Below are positions 1 through 9,189 of a stretch of DNA of 64,000 nt, in pieces. The DNA is from Zhongshania sp. (GTDB lineage Bacteria; Pseudomonadota; Gammaproteobacteria; Pseudomonadales; Spongiibacteraceae). Positions within the stretch are counted from its first letter, which is position 1, and the number at the start of each line of letters is the position of its first letter. Position numbers and translations under genes: made by a program. The notes under the pieces were generated by a model, which saw only the letters and a program-made list of their open reading frames with translations, made no database searches and was not told the DNA's origin. The stretch covers positions 348,260 to 412,259 of the forward strand of contig NZ_JARGNU010000002.1 in the NCBI RefSeq assembly GCF_029212375.1, in the 5' to 3' direction.

Positions 1-1852
1 GGCAGGCTTCGGCCCAATGGCGTTCGGCGCCCCCGGCTTGGTATTGTTCAAGGCCTGGGTAGGGAATACTGTCCCAATAGCGGCCTTGAATACCGTAAAT
101 AAATAAGCGTGCATACATGCGCCGCAATTCGTCGGGATTACTGCTAATCAGTGGGTCGGCAAGTAAGTTCTTACGAATATCGGCAATGCTGATGATGTCG
201 CGAACCATGTGGCTGCTGGTTGCTAATGGCGTATCAAGTAATAGCAGCGTGATGTCGGTGCTGCGCTCGCTGCTTGGCCATGGCGTCCACTGTGCTAGCG
301 AGTTGTTGTTAGCCGTGTTCGGCGTACCGGTGCTGGCGAAGGTGATCCAGTACTGGCGCATGGCTTCGCTGAGTTGCTGCATCTCTGTAAAGCGTCGCCC
401 GCCGAGCAGGTAGCGCAGCCAAGGGCGTTCAGCGACCAGCCCAAACATAAACATAATCTCAACGCCGTGGCTGGCACCAACCAGCTCGGGCAGATTCATA
501 AATGGCAGACGTGGCCAGTCGTCCCAGTCGAAGCGGTAGGCGTAGGTGGCTGCAGTATTGTGAACGACCAGGCGCTGGGCGATTTCATCGACGGCAGATG
601 CGCGCCATAGATCCGAGAGGTAGCGAGCATCGCGCTGATAGCGCTCTGGATCTTTGGGCGTGGGCAATACACCAAAACGCATATCCACGTAGTCGTCGGT
701 GTCGCCAGCCAAAAAAAGTTTAAACTCATCGCGATTGGCGCCAATCATGAGCGGCACCGAATAGTGCAGCGCCGGATCGGCAAAGGCTTCATGCCATGAG
801 CAGGTGGGGAAGACTGCACCATCGGCAATTGGGCGCGGCGACTGGTACATGCCCATTACTACTTTGTTAAAGGGCGAGAGTAATTCGTCGGCGCGGAGAC
901 CGCATAGAAATTGGCGTATTGCCGATTCGTCCATGCTGTCTTGAAGGCGGCGTGCGGCATCTGAGTCGACGGCTAAACCTTGCTGTTGTAGCAATAGATT
1001 AATGACTTCTTTTGAGCTGTGCTCATGTCCGGCGATAAGGTCGTCAGAGTAGTTTTGTGCTTCATCAAGGCTGTAGCAGGTGGTGATGGCACTCTGGGCA
1101 ATGGCTTTGTGGAATAAACCACGGGCCTGAGGAACCAGCAGCATACTTAAGGTGTTAATACCTCCAGCGGATTCACCAAAAACGGTAATATTGTTAGGGT
1201 CTCCACCAAATACGGCGATGTTTTCTTTTACCCAGCGCAGCGCCTGCACACAGTCTAGGGTGCCGTAATTGCCAGAGGCGTCCTCGGGATTATCGGCGCT
1301 GGCGGCCAGTGCCGAGTGGTAAAACCAGCCTAGAATCCCGAGCCGATAATTAAATGTCACCACCACCACGTCGCCAGCTGCGGCGAAGTAGGGGATATTG
1401 TAGGCGGGAATATCTGCGGCGCCGGCGGCATTGCCGCCACCGTAAATCCACACCATCACCGGCAGTTTTTTGGCGGGCTTTTCCGGCGCCCAAATATTCA
1501 GGTATAGGCAGTCTTCGCTGCCAGCGGGTTTGCCGTGGTCCGCCTTTTTAAAACCACCAGTGGCGCTGCCGACTTGCGCGGGTTTATTGCCGGGTGCTAG
1601 TGCTTCACGCACGCCTTGCCACGGAGCGGGTGGGCGTGGTGCCTTCCAGCGCAGTTCATTAATGGGTGGCGCGGCAAAGGGGATGCCCTGCCAGCACAAT
1701 AAACCGTTGCGATCTTTGAAACCGATTAACTCGCCGTAGCGCGTTTGGCGCAGGCTTTCCGCTGCCGTAACTCTGGGTGCTGGGGTCGTGCGTCGGCGAT
1801 ACCAGTAATAAACTGCAATCGCGAAAAGAGCGACAAGCAAAAAATTAGTCAT
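1..1852 (-). CDS. Type-B carboxylesterase/lipase, membrane-anchored, 3' end cut by window edge
   Basis: Reading leftward from an ATG at 1852, the frame stays open to the window edge (about 617 codons). The N-terminus is a single hydrophobic segment (residues about 3-17) followed by YRRR, so it is probably a membrane anchor or uncleaved signal. The type-B signature SEDCLYLNIW (about 112-121), an oxyanion-type YGGG loop (about 137-140) and the nucleophile elbow FGESAGG (Ser near residue 228) are all present. Such enzymes hydrolyse carboxylic esters. It is the last gene of the leftward catabolic block, only 12 bp after the DUF2889 gene, so it may release an acid from an ester substrate of that pathway (inference). 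The C-terminus is not visible. Confidence 0.9.
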   Translation of the reverse strand, partial: MTNFLLVALFAIAVYYWYRRRTTPAPRVTAAESLRQTRYGELIGFKDRNGLLCWQGIPFAAPPINELRWKAPRPPAPWQGVREALAPGNKPAQVGSATGGFKKADHGKPAGSEDCLYLNIWAPEKPAKKLPVMVWIYGGGNAAGAADIPAYNIPYFAAAGDVVVVTFNYRLGILGWFYHSALAASADNPEDASGNYGTLDCVQALRWVKENIAVFGGDPNNITVFGESAGGINTLSMLLVPQARGLFHKAIAQSAITTCYSLDEAQNYSDDLIAGHEHSSKEVINLLLQQQGLAVDSDAARRLQDSMDESAIRQFLCGLRADELLSPFNKVVMGMYQSPRPIADGAVFPTCSWHEAFADPALHYSVPLMIGANRDEFKLFLAGDTDDYVDMRFGVLPTPKDPERYQRDARYLSDLWRASAVDEIAQRLVVHNTAATYAYRFDWDDWPRLPFMNLPELVGASHGVEIMFMFGLVAERPWLRYLLGGRRFTEMQQLSEAMRQYWITFASTGTPNTANNNSLAQWTPWPSSERSTDITLLLLDTPLATSSHMVRDIISIADIRKNLLADPLISSNPDELRRMYARLFIYGIQGRYWDSIPYPGLEQYQAGGAERHWAEAC

Positions 1853-1864
1853 GTCCTTATGGCC

Positions 1865-2689
1865 TCAGGGCTTGCTGTTTACACAGGCCAACATGGCCTC
1901 GGGGCTATCGGCATAGTCTTTGGTGGTGTCGTGCATGCGCAATGCGCTGTCACGGCGACTGGCTTGAAAGGAATAGCACAGCTCGGGTTGCTCCATCGCC
2001 GCCGCGCTGGGGTAGTTGTCGTGCACCATGGAGCGCCCGCCAGACACGAGGAGGGCGCGGCGCAAAATAGTGGCGTACTCACCGTGCTCTAAATCTAGGG
2101 ACTCAGTCCATTCCCGAAAGCCCCGGCCTAATGACTGGCGATGGCCGGTGTCGTTATCGATGATATCGGCTTTTTCGCTGCGCCATTGCATAACGATTTT
2201 ACCATCTTGCTCTAGGTGTATGGTGGTGGGGCCAAAAATTGGATTTTTGTGGTTTTTCCAGCCGAGAATTTCTCTGTTTTCGGTAATGGCTTGATAGTGC
2301 CGGTGTGAAATTCCGCGCACCGCATGGGCCATAACAAGGCCGGTGAGATCAAAAATATGCGTGCATTGCTCGCGCATGGCAAGGCGTTGACCAATGTCGC
2401 TGCTGCGCGCAGATAAGGTTTTACCCACTAATGGCTGCAGGGCTTGGGGAGCAAAGGCACAGCTAGCCCAAGGGTAGCGAGCAGCCGTCGCGGACACGCC
2501 GGTAATAAGCTCGCCATCATGGCTGAGTGTTACGCCAAAATGATGAAAGTCATCTTCTAACCAACCAACGACGGTATTTGCATCCCAGCGTTTTAGATCG
2601 ATCATACGGCGGGCGCGGCCGGTGTCGGTTTTAGTTTCGTCGATAAATTTATGATCTATTGTTAGCGCATTTTCTGGAGCGTCGGCCAT
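1865..2689 (-). CDS. DUF2889 family protein
   Basis: 274 residues. The pattern of a conserved D..HHFGV block (about 46-53), a central 'YPWASCAFAP' Cys motif and 'QCTHIFDLTG' matches what I recall of DUF2889, a family with no established biochemical role that often sits in CoA-dependent degradation loci. No signal peptide or membrane segment is visible. It lies between the LinD-like gene and the carboxylesterase on the same strand with short gaps, consistent with co-transcription. The ATG at 2689 is preceded by a GAGG about 10 nt upstream. Family assignment is from motif memory; function is unknown. Confidence 0.7.
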   Translation of the reverse strand: MADAPENALTIDHKFIDETKTDTGRARRMIDLKRWDANTVVGWLEDDFHHFGVTLSHDGELITGVSATAARYPWASCAFAPQALQPLVGKTLSARSSDIGQRLAMREQCTHIFDLTGLVMAHAVRGISHRHYQAITENREILGWKNHKNPIFGPTTIHLEQDGKIVMQWRSEKADIIDNDTGHRQSLGRGFREWTESLDLEHGEYATILRRALLVSGGRSMVHDNYPSAAAMEQPELCYSFQASRRDSALRMHDTTKDYADSPEAMLACVNSKP

Positions 2690-2777
2690 ATTATTGCTGC
2701 CTCAAGAGAGTGGTGGGCGATCACCACTCGCGGCTAAAGGATTGTGCTGGCCCACGTACTTGAGCCAGCTTTGGGCT

Positions 2778-4697
2778 TCAGGCCGATGCGGGGGTTAAGG
2801 TGACCGCACAGCGTCCGTCCAAACTCGCGGAGAGCTGAAGGCGGCCATCGGCATCCGCTTGGTGTTGCGCGCTTTGCCCTGCAATCACGCAGTCGTAGCT
2901 GGCATTGGCTTGTAAGCGTTCGATAACAAACGTGATGTCGCGATTGCCATCGCCGGGATACAACACGAGCTCCAAATCTGCGCCGCTATGGCTAAAGGCC
3001 TTGGCGACAAGCACTTCTGGGTATTTGATGCCAGATAGAATCGGGCCTTTTAATGCAGATTCAGCGGGGCCTTTGAGTACCGAGTTGAGGTAGTCATTGG
3101 CGCCGAACATGAACGCACGGGCCAAGGTGGTGTTGGTCGAGCATGAGCCGGGGTAGACGGCCGTGCCGTTTTCAAATTTTGGCGGATACATTTCTTCAAG
3201 CAACTGCTCTGCGGTGTTTGCCGCTTCGGCATCGCCAAATTCTTTGGCGGCGGACAGCAGATTTTGAATATTGGCTTGCTGACCTTGGCTGTAGTTGCCC
3301 ATGTCAACGCCTTTGCCTTCGAGCTTAATTTTCAGTACGCCGTCTTCGCGATAGAACATCTCGGCGCGGGCCAGTGCCCAAGCTTCTTTGGCGCGCTGGT
3401 GATTGATGGGGTTGAAATACAATGCGCGGCCATCGTCAGCGAATGGGAATGGCACTGCGAAGCCAGTCAGGTTAGAACGCAGGGCGATAACGCTGCCGTC
3501 GGCTTGGGTGAATTCGGCGTCGAGCTGCTTAATAAACTGCGGATAAATATCTTTAAAATGGGTGGTGCCAAACAAGCGGTCGTAGAGCGCCAGTGCCTTC
3601 ATGCCCATAAAATTACAGGGCGTATAAACCCAGTTTGGCTCGCAGGGGTAGAGGCAGAAGGCCTGTTCGTTTTGGTTGTTAACAATCGAGCCAATGACGC
3701 TGTGAATGTCGTGCTTGTACTGTTTGTTATCGCTGTAGATAAAGGTCAGCGAGCCAGGTTCGGCGTAACGCATGTCGCCAGTGTTAGACATATACTGGCA
3801 AATTTGCAGGCCGAAAAAGCCGGTCAGCATGATATTGTCTTTGGCGCAGGGATCAAAATTGAAATTGAAATTGCCCCACATATTTTCCAGCGGCCAGTAA
3901 CCCCAAATTGGCTTTTGTAACATTTGCTCAATAAGGCGCTGCTGCGCTTCGTTTAAATAGCCGTGAAAGTTTGGTGTGTAGTGACACTGCATTTCGGCCA
4001 GCGCATAGCTAACGGTATTAATCTGGTAGCGCAGCGCTGAAGTTTGAAACTGGTCAATTTTGTTATAACCCTGAAATTGGCCAATAGGCTGTAGAGCGCG
4101 TTCATAAAGATAGCGTGCAGAGGCTAATTGTTTCTCGTCGAGTTCACGGCTGCCAGCGGCAGCTTCGGGAATGGCGCGGGCGTCGACATTACTCAATGCT
4201 TTTGCTAAATAGGCTTTGCGCTTTTCGCGGCGGGCAACGGCTTCGCTGAGTTGCTTGCGATTTTTGTAAATATCGCGGCCTTCGCGCAGGGCAACCAGTG
4301 CAAGAACTAGATGCGGAGCATACGGCCACACCACGGTGGTGTCGCCCATCATAAAGGCGGGAATGATGGCGCCTAATACCCAAACCGAAATGGGCGCGAG
4401 AATATTACCGGTACCAAACCACACTACTAGCGTTAGCCAGTACAGGCCGTAAAATACCGGAATCATTAATAGTGACCAGCCACCCATGGCAGCAAAACCA
4501 CCGCCCGGCCATAACAAGCCTAAGCCCGCGCTTTGCAGGGCAGGGGACAGGCCAAAGACACTGGGCAGTAAGCCGACAATCGCTATGGCAAGAAAGAATA
4601 ATTTGGTGCGTTTCAGTCGCGCTTTTGACAGTGGCCCAGCGCTGACCTCGCGATTAAAGCGCGGATCTTTTTCAATATTACTTAGGGCTTGGTCCAT
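2778..4697 (-). CDS. Membrane-anchored linalool dehydratase/isomerase (LinD)-like protein
   Basis: 639 residues. The first ~140 residues contain about four hydrophobic segments (roughly 32-50, 73-95, 98-116, 122-136), then a charged linker, then a domain (about 200-490) resembling the (alpha/alpha)6 linalool dehydratase/isomerase of Castellaniella defragrans. The best match is CEPNWVYTPCN (Cys352 and Cys361), which keeps the Cys-x8-Cys spacing of LinD's two active-site cysteines, followed by YDRLFGT; 'KDNIM' upstream also matches. The residue aligned with a LinD active-site His appears to be Phe294, and no counterpart of the N-terminal LinD Cys is evident. LinD hydrates or dehydrates and isomerises monoterpene alcohols, so a tertiary-alcohol lyase or isomerase role at the membrane is possible. 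ATG is preceded by GAGG. Family sure, substrate unknown. Confidence 0.8.
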   Translation of the reverse strand: MDQALSNIEKDPRFNREVSAGPLSKARLKRTKLFFLAIAIVGLLPSVFGLSPALQSAGLGLLWPGGGFAAMGGWSLLMIPVFYGLYWLTLVVWFGTGNILAPISVWVLGAIIPAFMMGDTTVVWPYAPHLVLALVALREGRDIYKNRKQLSEAVARREKRKAYLAKALSNVDARAIPEAAAGSRELDEKQLASARYLYERALQPIGQFQGYNKIDQFQTSALRYQINTVSYALAEMQCHYTPNFHGYLNEAQQRLIEQMLQKPIWGYWPLENMWGNFNFNFDPCAKDNIMLTGFFGLQICQYMSNTGDMRYAEPGSLTFIYSDNKQYKHDIHSVIGSIVNNQNEQAFCLYPCEPNWVYTPCNFMGMKALALYDRLFGTTHFKDIYPQFIKQLDAEFTQADGSVIALRSNLTGFAVPFPFADDGRALYFNPINHQRAKEAWALARAEMFYREDGVLKIKLEGKGVDMGNYSQGQQANIQNLLSAAKEFGDAEAANTAEQLLEEMYPPKFENGTAVYPGSCSTNTTLARAFMFGANDYLNSVLKGPAESALKGPILSGIKYPEVLVAKAFSHSGADLELVLYPGDGNRDITFVIERLQANASYDCVIAGQSAQHQADADGRLQLSASLDGRCAVTLTPASA

Positions 4698-4758
4698 ATC
4701 AACCTCAGGATAAAATTATGATTGGTGTTGTGGTGACGCTAAATTTAAATGCGTCGAT

Positions 4759-5091
4759 TTAATTACAAATAAAGTCGTAAGCACCTTTAAAAAATGAGGC
4801 TTCTATTGGTGCATCGGCGGACACAACATGTGGTCTGCCAAGGTCGAGTTCGTGTAGCATGTGGCGCCAATGCATGGTGCCAAAGCTTACCGTTGCCAAA
4901 ATGAGCAGGGTGGGAACGGCGCTGCGTCGCAGCCTGTAGCGCAACGACATGTCTTTTTTGGCTAGCTGTGCGGTATTTGCCGTCACTAAACCGGGATTGT
5001 CGCTGACGGCATAACCCAAAAAGGCTTTTAAGCGGCGCCAGTACACCAATACATTGGTGATAATCATCGCCGCAAAAATACAACAGGCCAT
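4759..5091 (-). CDS. Small hypothetical membrane protein
   Basis: 110 residues with a hydrophobic N-terminus (about 1-19) and a second hydrophobic stretch (about 57-74); the middle is basic. I do not recognise the family. A clear AAGGAG sits 7 nt before the ATG. It lies 11 bp after the degenerate AMP-ligase gene and about 60 bp before the LinD-like gene on the same strand, so it may be a partner or assembly subunit of the membrane LinD-like protein (inference from position only). Confidence 0.65.
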   Translation of the reverse strand: MACCIFAAMIITNVLVYWRRLKAFLGYAVSDNPGLVTANTAQLAKKDMSLRYRLRRSAVPTLLILATVSFGTMHWRHMLHELDLGRPHVVSADAPIEASFFKGAYDFICN

Positions 5092-5102
5092 ATTCTTACT
5101 CC

Positions 5103-6653
5103 TTAGCCTGATGTGCTTGGATAGCCGCCGCCGCCAAACAACTGGTCTGCGGCATTGCGATCTAATTGCCCGTCGGGCTTGCGGGGCAGGCTATCGACGA
5201 CATCGACGAGCTTGGGCTTTTTGTACGAGGCCATGCGGCTACGGCAGTGTTCAATGATGTCTTCTGCGCTCGCACGTTCACCGGTTTTAAACACCACAAT
5301 GGCTTTCACGTTTTGCTGCCACTTAGGGTCGGGCACGCCGATAACACAAACGTCTTGAATGGCGGGGTGCTGGCGAATACAGGCTTCAATTTCGGCGGGG
5401 TAAATATTCTCAACCCCAGATTTAATCATGGTGGTCTTTGGGCCGACAAAGGCAATGCTGCCGTCCTCTAGGCGTTTGCCCAAATCGCGGGTGAGATGCC
5501 AACCGTGCTGGCTGCGCCGCGCATTCTCAGTGTCGCGATTGTAATAGCCGCTCATCACTAGCGCTCCACGCACCGCAATTTCGCCGGCCTCGCCAATGGC
5601 TTTGTCATTACCCTCGTCGTCGACAATGCGCACTTGCGCCAGCGGTGAAACGCGGCCAGCGCCACCGCCGCCTAAAAAGCCCAAGCTGACAAAGCCCATA
5701 ATTTCCGTCTGGCCGTATACCCGCGCTTGTTTGGCAAAAGGCGAGTCTGCGGGCATTACTAGTGGACTACTCCACTCGGGCGCTGAAGGATCGGACCAAA
5801 TACTGCTCACGTCGTATTTGCCGTCTTTATTAATTTCCCGCATTTGCTCAACGGTGGGCTGGGCAACAAAGGCATGGCTGACGCGCTCGCGCGCAATCAA
5901 TTGCAGCATTTCTTCCGCGTTTACCCTCGCAACAAACAGATTTTTACCACCGAAGCTAAAGGTCGCCCATGTTGCGAGCATGGTGCCCAAATGGAACAGC
6001 GGCCCAGAATTCAGGTTGGCCGATTGGTCGGTAATGGAATAGCCATAGGCGATCATCAAGCTTTGGTAGAGGATGGCCGATTGCGACAGCAGTGCAGCAT
6101 TAGGTTTGCCGTCGAAGGCGGCGGTATACATTGCCACCAAAGGTACATCTGGATGCACTGGAATATTTGGGTCGGTGTCGGCTGCGCCGAGTAACAGGGC
6201 TTCGTAACTTTCCTCATCATTGCCGTCGTGCTGTATCCAGCGGCCTTGATGATTGGCTTTGTTTTTTGCTTCGAGCAAGGTCTCGCCAATGTCGGTCTGT
6301 TGCCAGAGCGTAATGTGGGGCGTGAAATCGTCGATGACCGCAGCCATTTCGTCGCTGCTCATGCGCCAGTTTACCGGACACACCATGGCGCCAATTTTAG
6401 CCGCCGCGAGCAGCGCTTCAAAAAGCCGAAAGGAGTTTTGGCCCAGCCAGAGAATGCGACTGCCTTCGGTTAATCCTGCGGATAGCAGCAGATTGCTCAA
6501 GCGGTTTACGCGGCGATCTAGCTCGGGCCAGCTAAGTTTGATGTCGCCATCCAGTACTGCCAGCATGTGCGGGCGCGAGCGGGTGTGCTCGCGAAGTACA
6601 TCGCCGATACCGTGCATGCGGATTGCCTGATACTGCTTGTCGCCAAAACTCAT
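5103..6653 (-). CDS. AMP-binding acyl-CoA ligase-like protein with degenerate catalytic motifs
   Basis: 516 residues of the ANL (acyl-CoA synthetase) fold: N-terminal AMP-binding domain, a 'YGQTEIMG' A5-like motif, and a C-terminal domain with 'SGVENIYPAEIE'. The phosphate-binding loop, normally TSGTTGxPKG, reads YTAAFDGKPNAALLSQ (176-191), and the C-terminal adenylation lysine region reads PRKPDGQLDR, with Gln496 where a Lys is expected. Motifs of this type occur in some FadD-like paralogues, so it may still act on a special substrate, use its thioesterification half only, or be structural. It sits between the phenylacetate-CoA-ligase-like pair and the LinD-like membrane genes in one leftward run. 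Confidence 0.85.
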   Translation of the reverse strand: MSFGDKQYQAIRMHGIGDVLREHTRSRPHMLAVLDGDIKLSWPELDRRVNRLSNLLLSAGLTEGSRILWLGQNSFRLFEALLAAAKIGAMVCPVNWRMSSDEMAAVIDDFTPHITLWQQTDIGETLLEAKNKANHQGRWIQHDGNDEESYEALLLGAADTDPNIPVHPDVPLVAMYTAAFDGKPNAALLSQSAILYQSLMIAYGYSITDQSANLNSGPLFHLGTMLATWATFSFGGKNLFVARVNAEEMLQLIARERVSHAFVAQPTVEQMREINKDGKYDVSSIWSDPSAPEWSSPLVMPADSPFAKQARVYGQTEIMGFVSLGFLGGGGAGRVSPLAQVRIVDDEGNDKAIGEAGEIAVRGALVMSGYYNRDTENARRSQHGWHLTRDLGKRLEDGSIAFVGPKTTMIKSGVENIYPAEIEACIRQHPAIQDVCVIGVPDPKWQQNVKAIVVFKTGERASAEDIIEHCRSRMASYKKPKLVDVVDSLPRKPDGQLDRNAADQLFGGGGYPSTSG

Positions 6654-6687
6654 GGTTAGACCCTATGCTTGCATTTTGTAAAGGTAT

Positions 6688-7374
6688 TCATGCTGGGATG
6701 ATTCGCGGATCTGGATTACCGCAGTCGCAGCCGCCGTTATGGACTTTGGCTTTTAAGCCGGTGTGGTAATTTTTGAATTCCACACAGCGGTTAAGGCGAT
6801 TTGTTAGCACAACTTCACCATCGATCTCTTCAACATTCCACTCGAAGCGATCGATATGGGCACCGGCGCCTTGGCTGCATTCAACGGCAACCGCAGGGCC
6901 AATCTCCATCCAGCGGTAGACGTCGAGATTAGGAAAGGCTTTGAGTCTTTCGTAGGCATCGGGTCTTGCCCAAACTTTCATGCCGTCGAAGAGTTCTTCG
7001 GGCTTAAAGCCCAATTGCGCTAAACCGTCGAGCACGTCGCCGCTGATACCGGCGGCGCCAGAGAGGGCGAACATACGGACGATGGATTCGACGCGTTTGG
7101 CGTCCCATGGCGTGGAGTCAGCGGAGGCCGCAACCATGCCGTAGGTCATTACGGCGCGCTCAAAGGGCATCATGTGCGCGCCTTCGTCGAACAGCGAGGT
7201 AATAAGAATGTTAGCGCCGGTGCGAAAATGGAAGGTGTTTAACACCCGCAATATGGCGCGCCGTGAGCGGTCTATTTCCATCAGTGAAAACGGCAGCGAG
7301 GTTTTCTCACCATCGACGTTAAGGTAGCGACCAACCGCGATTGGGCTTAGTGTGGTTTGGGTTATTTGGCTCAT
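6688..7374 (-). CDS. Hypothetical protein, companion of the PaaK-like ligase
   Basis: 228 residues, not recognised. It is soluble, with no signal peptide, and ends in GGCDCGNPDPRI, a Cys-x-Cys-Gly cluster that could bind metal. Its start overlaps the end of the upstream PaaK-like ligase by four bases (ATGA), so the two are translationally coupled and probably work together. The middle contains GYGMVAAS-like small-residue stretches but no motif I can name. A role as an accessory or second subunit of the ligase is an inference from the overlap alone. Confidence 0.75.
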   Translation of the reverse strand: MSQITQTTLSPIAVGRYLNVDGEKTSLPFSLMEIDRSRRAILRVLNTFHFRTGANILITSLFDEGAHMMPFERAVMTYGMVAASADSTPWDAKRVESIVRMFALSGAAGISGDVLDGLAQLGFKPEELFDGMKVWARPDAYERLKAFPNLDVYRWMEIGPAVAVECSQGAGAHIDRFEWNVEEIDGEVVLTNRLNRCVEFKNYHTGLKAKVHNGGCDCGNPDPRIIPA

Positions 7375-8684
7375 GATTTGCTCACCCTCGGGATTTTATT
7401 TGGTGGGCCAAGTTTTAATAGCGCTTCGTTCGACATCAGCTCTACGCTAATAGGGATATCCAGTTCGCTTTGCAGCTTGCTCGATATACGTTCGCAGAGT
7501 GCGGCTTCGTCGTCGTGCAGTTCGTCGGGGTCAAAGCCGACCCGCAGTCGCAGTGCGTCCATTTCGCGCTGGGGGCGAATCATTTGGAACAGGCCACTGC
7601 GGGTTTCTGGGAAGTCGCCAATAAATGGGAAAATATCGATAGGCAGAACTGAGCGTCCGCCAATCAGCATTTCATCGCCCTTGCGACCTACTGGCTTCAT
7701 ACGGCCGTGGGTGCGGCCGCAGGTGCAGGGCTGGCGGGTGAACGAGATAAGATCGTCGGTGCGGTAGCGGATAAACGGCGCAACATCGTCGGTCAATGCG
7801 GTAACGACTAATTCGCCACGGCTGCCGTCGGGCATCTCGATATTGTCATTGGGGTCTAAATGCTCGATAAGGGCGATGTCTTCCCAGGTGTGCATGCCGT
7901 CGTGGGCTTTGCATTCCATAGCGGTGGCAAGGTCACCGAGTGAGCTGAGTTCGAATATCTCTAAACCCCAGCCTTCAACAATTTTGCGCAGATTGGGGCT
8001 CATTGGCTCGCCGCCAAACACCACGCCTTGAATGGATGAAAAGGCTTCGCGCAGGTCGTCGCCAGATTTTTTCTGGTAGGCGTCAAGTCCCATAATAATG
8101 GGCGTGGAAATCATAAACAGTGCCTTTGGCCGATGTTCCCGTGAGATTTTAACAAGGTAGGGAATCTCCAGCGGCGAATGCTGAACGGCGATTGGAATCA
8201 TGCCGCAGTCCATCCAGCGGTCGGCGTTCAGGCCGTCACGAAAGGAAAATAACATGTAGGCAAACTTGTCGTTGGCGCGCACGCCGATCTGCCACAATTC
8301 GCGTTTAAGCCCGTTCACCACCGCGTTGTCTTCTGGCCGTGGCAGCGGGGTTGGATCGCCGGTGGTGCCAGAGGTGAAACCAACGCCGCGCAAATGGGGC
8401 GCGCTAACACAGGCCAAACCGCCGTAGGGGTCGTTGTGTTTGTCGCGGTAGGCGCGAATGGTGTCTTTGTCCATAAACGGCACTTTTGCTTTAAAGTCAG
8501 CAAGCGATTTAATGTCGTCGGGGGTAACACCGTGTTGTTCCCAGAGATCGCGCACCAGCGGCGAGCGTTCATAAACGTAGGGAACCAACTGCAGAATACG
8601 CGCTTCCTGCAGTTTTTCCAGCTCCGCCCGGGGCATGGTTTCTACCGTCGGATCGAAAAATTGATCATTTGTTATTGTGGTCAT
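7371..8684 (-). CDS. Phenylacetate-CoA ligase (PaaK)-family adenylate-forming enzyme
   Basis: 437 residues, the usual PaaK length. Visible features are the P-loop FTSGTTGDPTPLPR (about 103-116), 'FELSSLGDLATAMEC' in the region of the adenine-binding motif, 'IRYRTDDLISF' and the Cys motif 'CTCGRTHGR' that in PaaK-type enzymes contributes to a zinc-binding site. PaaK-like enzymes make acyl-CoA from aryl or alicyclic acids with ATP. Members recur in steroid and terpenoid clusters. It overlaps the 228-residue companion gene by 4 bp. The substrate cannot be read from sequence; activation of a cyclic carboxylic acid is likely. Confidence 0.88.
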   Translation of the reverse strand: MTTITNDQFFDPTVETMPRAELEKLQEARILQLVPYVYERSPLVRDLWEQHGVTPDDIKSLADFKAKVPFMDKDTIRAYRDKHNDPYGGLACVSAPHLRGVGFTSGTTGDPTPLPRPEDNAVVNGLKRELWQIGVRANDKFAYMLFSFRDGLNADRWMDCGMIPIAVQHSPLEIPYLVKISREHRPKALFMISTPIIMGLDAYQKKSGDDLREAFSSIQGVVFGGEPMSPNLRKIVEGWGLEIFELSSLGDLATAMECKAHDGMHTWEDIALIEHLDPNDNIEMPDGSRGELVVTALTDDVAPFIRYRTDDLISFTRQPCTCGRTHGRMKPVGRKGDEMLIGGRSVLPIDIFPFIGDFPETRSGLFQMIRPQREMDALRLRVGFDPDELHDDEAALCERISSKLQSELDIPISVELMSNEALLKLGPPNKIPRVSKS

Positions 8685-8722
8685 TTCTAATTACCTTTTG
8701 CTAACGCGGTATATGCTCGGTG

Positions 8723-9163
8723 CTATTTCGCGAGGGTAAAGCGCGGCAGTGATACGCCGTCTTCGCGGTCGTGCCAGCGCAGGCTGACAGCACTGCCAAT
8801 TTCAATTTCGCTCAGCGGCGCATCAACCACATTGGAAATCAGCTTGAGGCCGTCTACGCCGTCTAGTTCGATTACTGCCGGTACATAGGGTACGGAGTCC
8901 TGCAGTGACGGGATTACGGGGAAGCGAATAATGGTAAAGGAATACACCTTGCCGCTGCCGCTGTGTTCTACCCAGCTAATGTTTTGCGAGCGGCAGTGCC
9001 GACAATGGCTGGCGCCCAGCTCGCAGTACTGCTGACAGTCGCCGCATTTTGGCAGCTTGAGTTGATGATCCTTGGCCGCGTCCCAATAGGGCTGGGTCCA
9101 GGTATCTACTTCAAGCTGGAACAATTCGTCTGGCGGTGCTTTTGCAAAAACTTCATTACTCAT
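8723..9163 (-). CDS. DUF35/OB-fold acyl-CoA-associated zinc-ribbon protein
   Basis: 146 residues from the ATG at 9163, which has GGAG 6 nt upstream (a TTG 12 nt further out is less well placed). A rubredoxin-like zinc ribbon C-x2-C...C-x2-C is seen in 'KCGDCQQYCELGASHCRHC', followed by an OB-fold with 'GSGKVYSFTIIRFP'. Proteins of this family pair with thiolase-fold lipid-transfer proteins; in cholesterol degradation the DUF35 domain of ChsH2 binds the aldolase Ltp2. Here it is followed after 26 bp, upstream in transcription, by just such a thiolase-fold gene, so the two probably form a complex. Confidence 0.9.
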   Translation of the reverse strand: MSNEVFAKAPPDELFQLEVDTWTQPYWDAAKDHQLKLPKCGDCQQYCELGASHCRHCRSQNISWVEHSGSGKVYSFTIIRFPVIPSLQDSVPYVPAVIELDGVDGLKLISNVVDAPLSEIEIGSAVSLRWHDREDGVSLPRFTLAK

Positions 9164-9189
9164 GGTGTGCTCCAAATTCTTATTTAGGC

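Noticed and set aside
3264-3920. 218-codon open frame on the plus strand
   Set aside because: It is entirely antisense to the LinD-like gene, has no ribosome site or motif, and its long length is explained by codon bias of the minus-strand gene.
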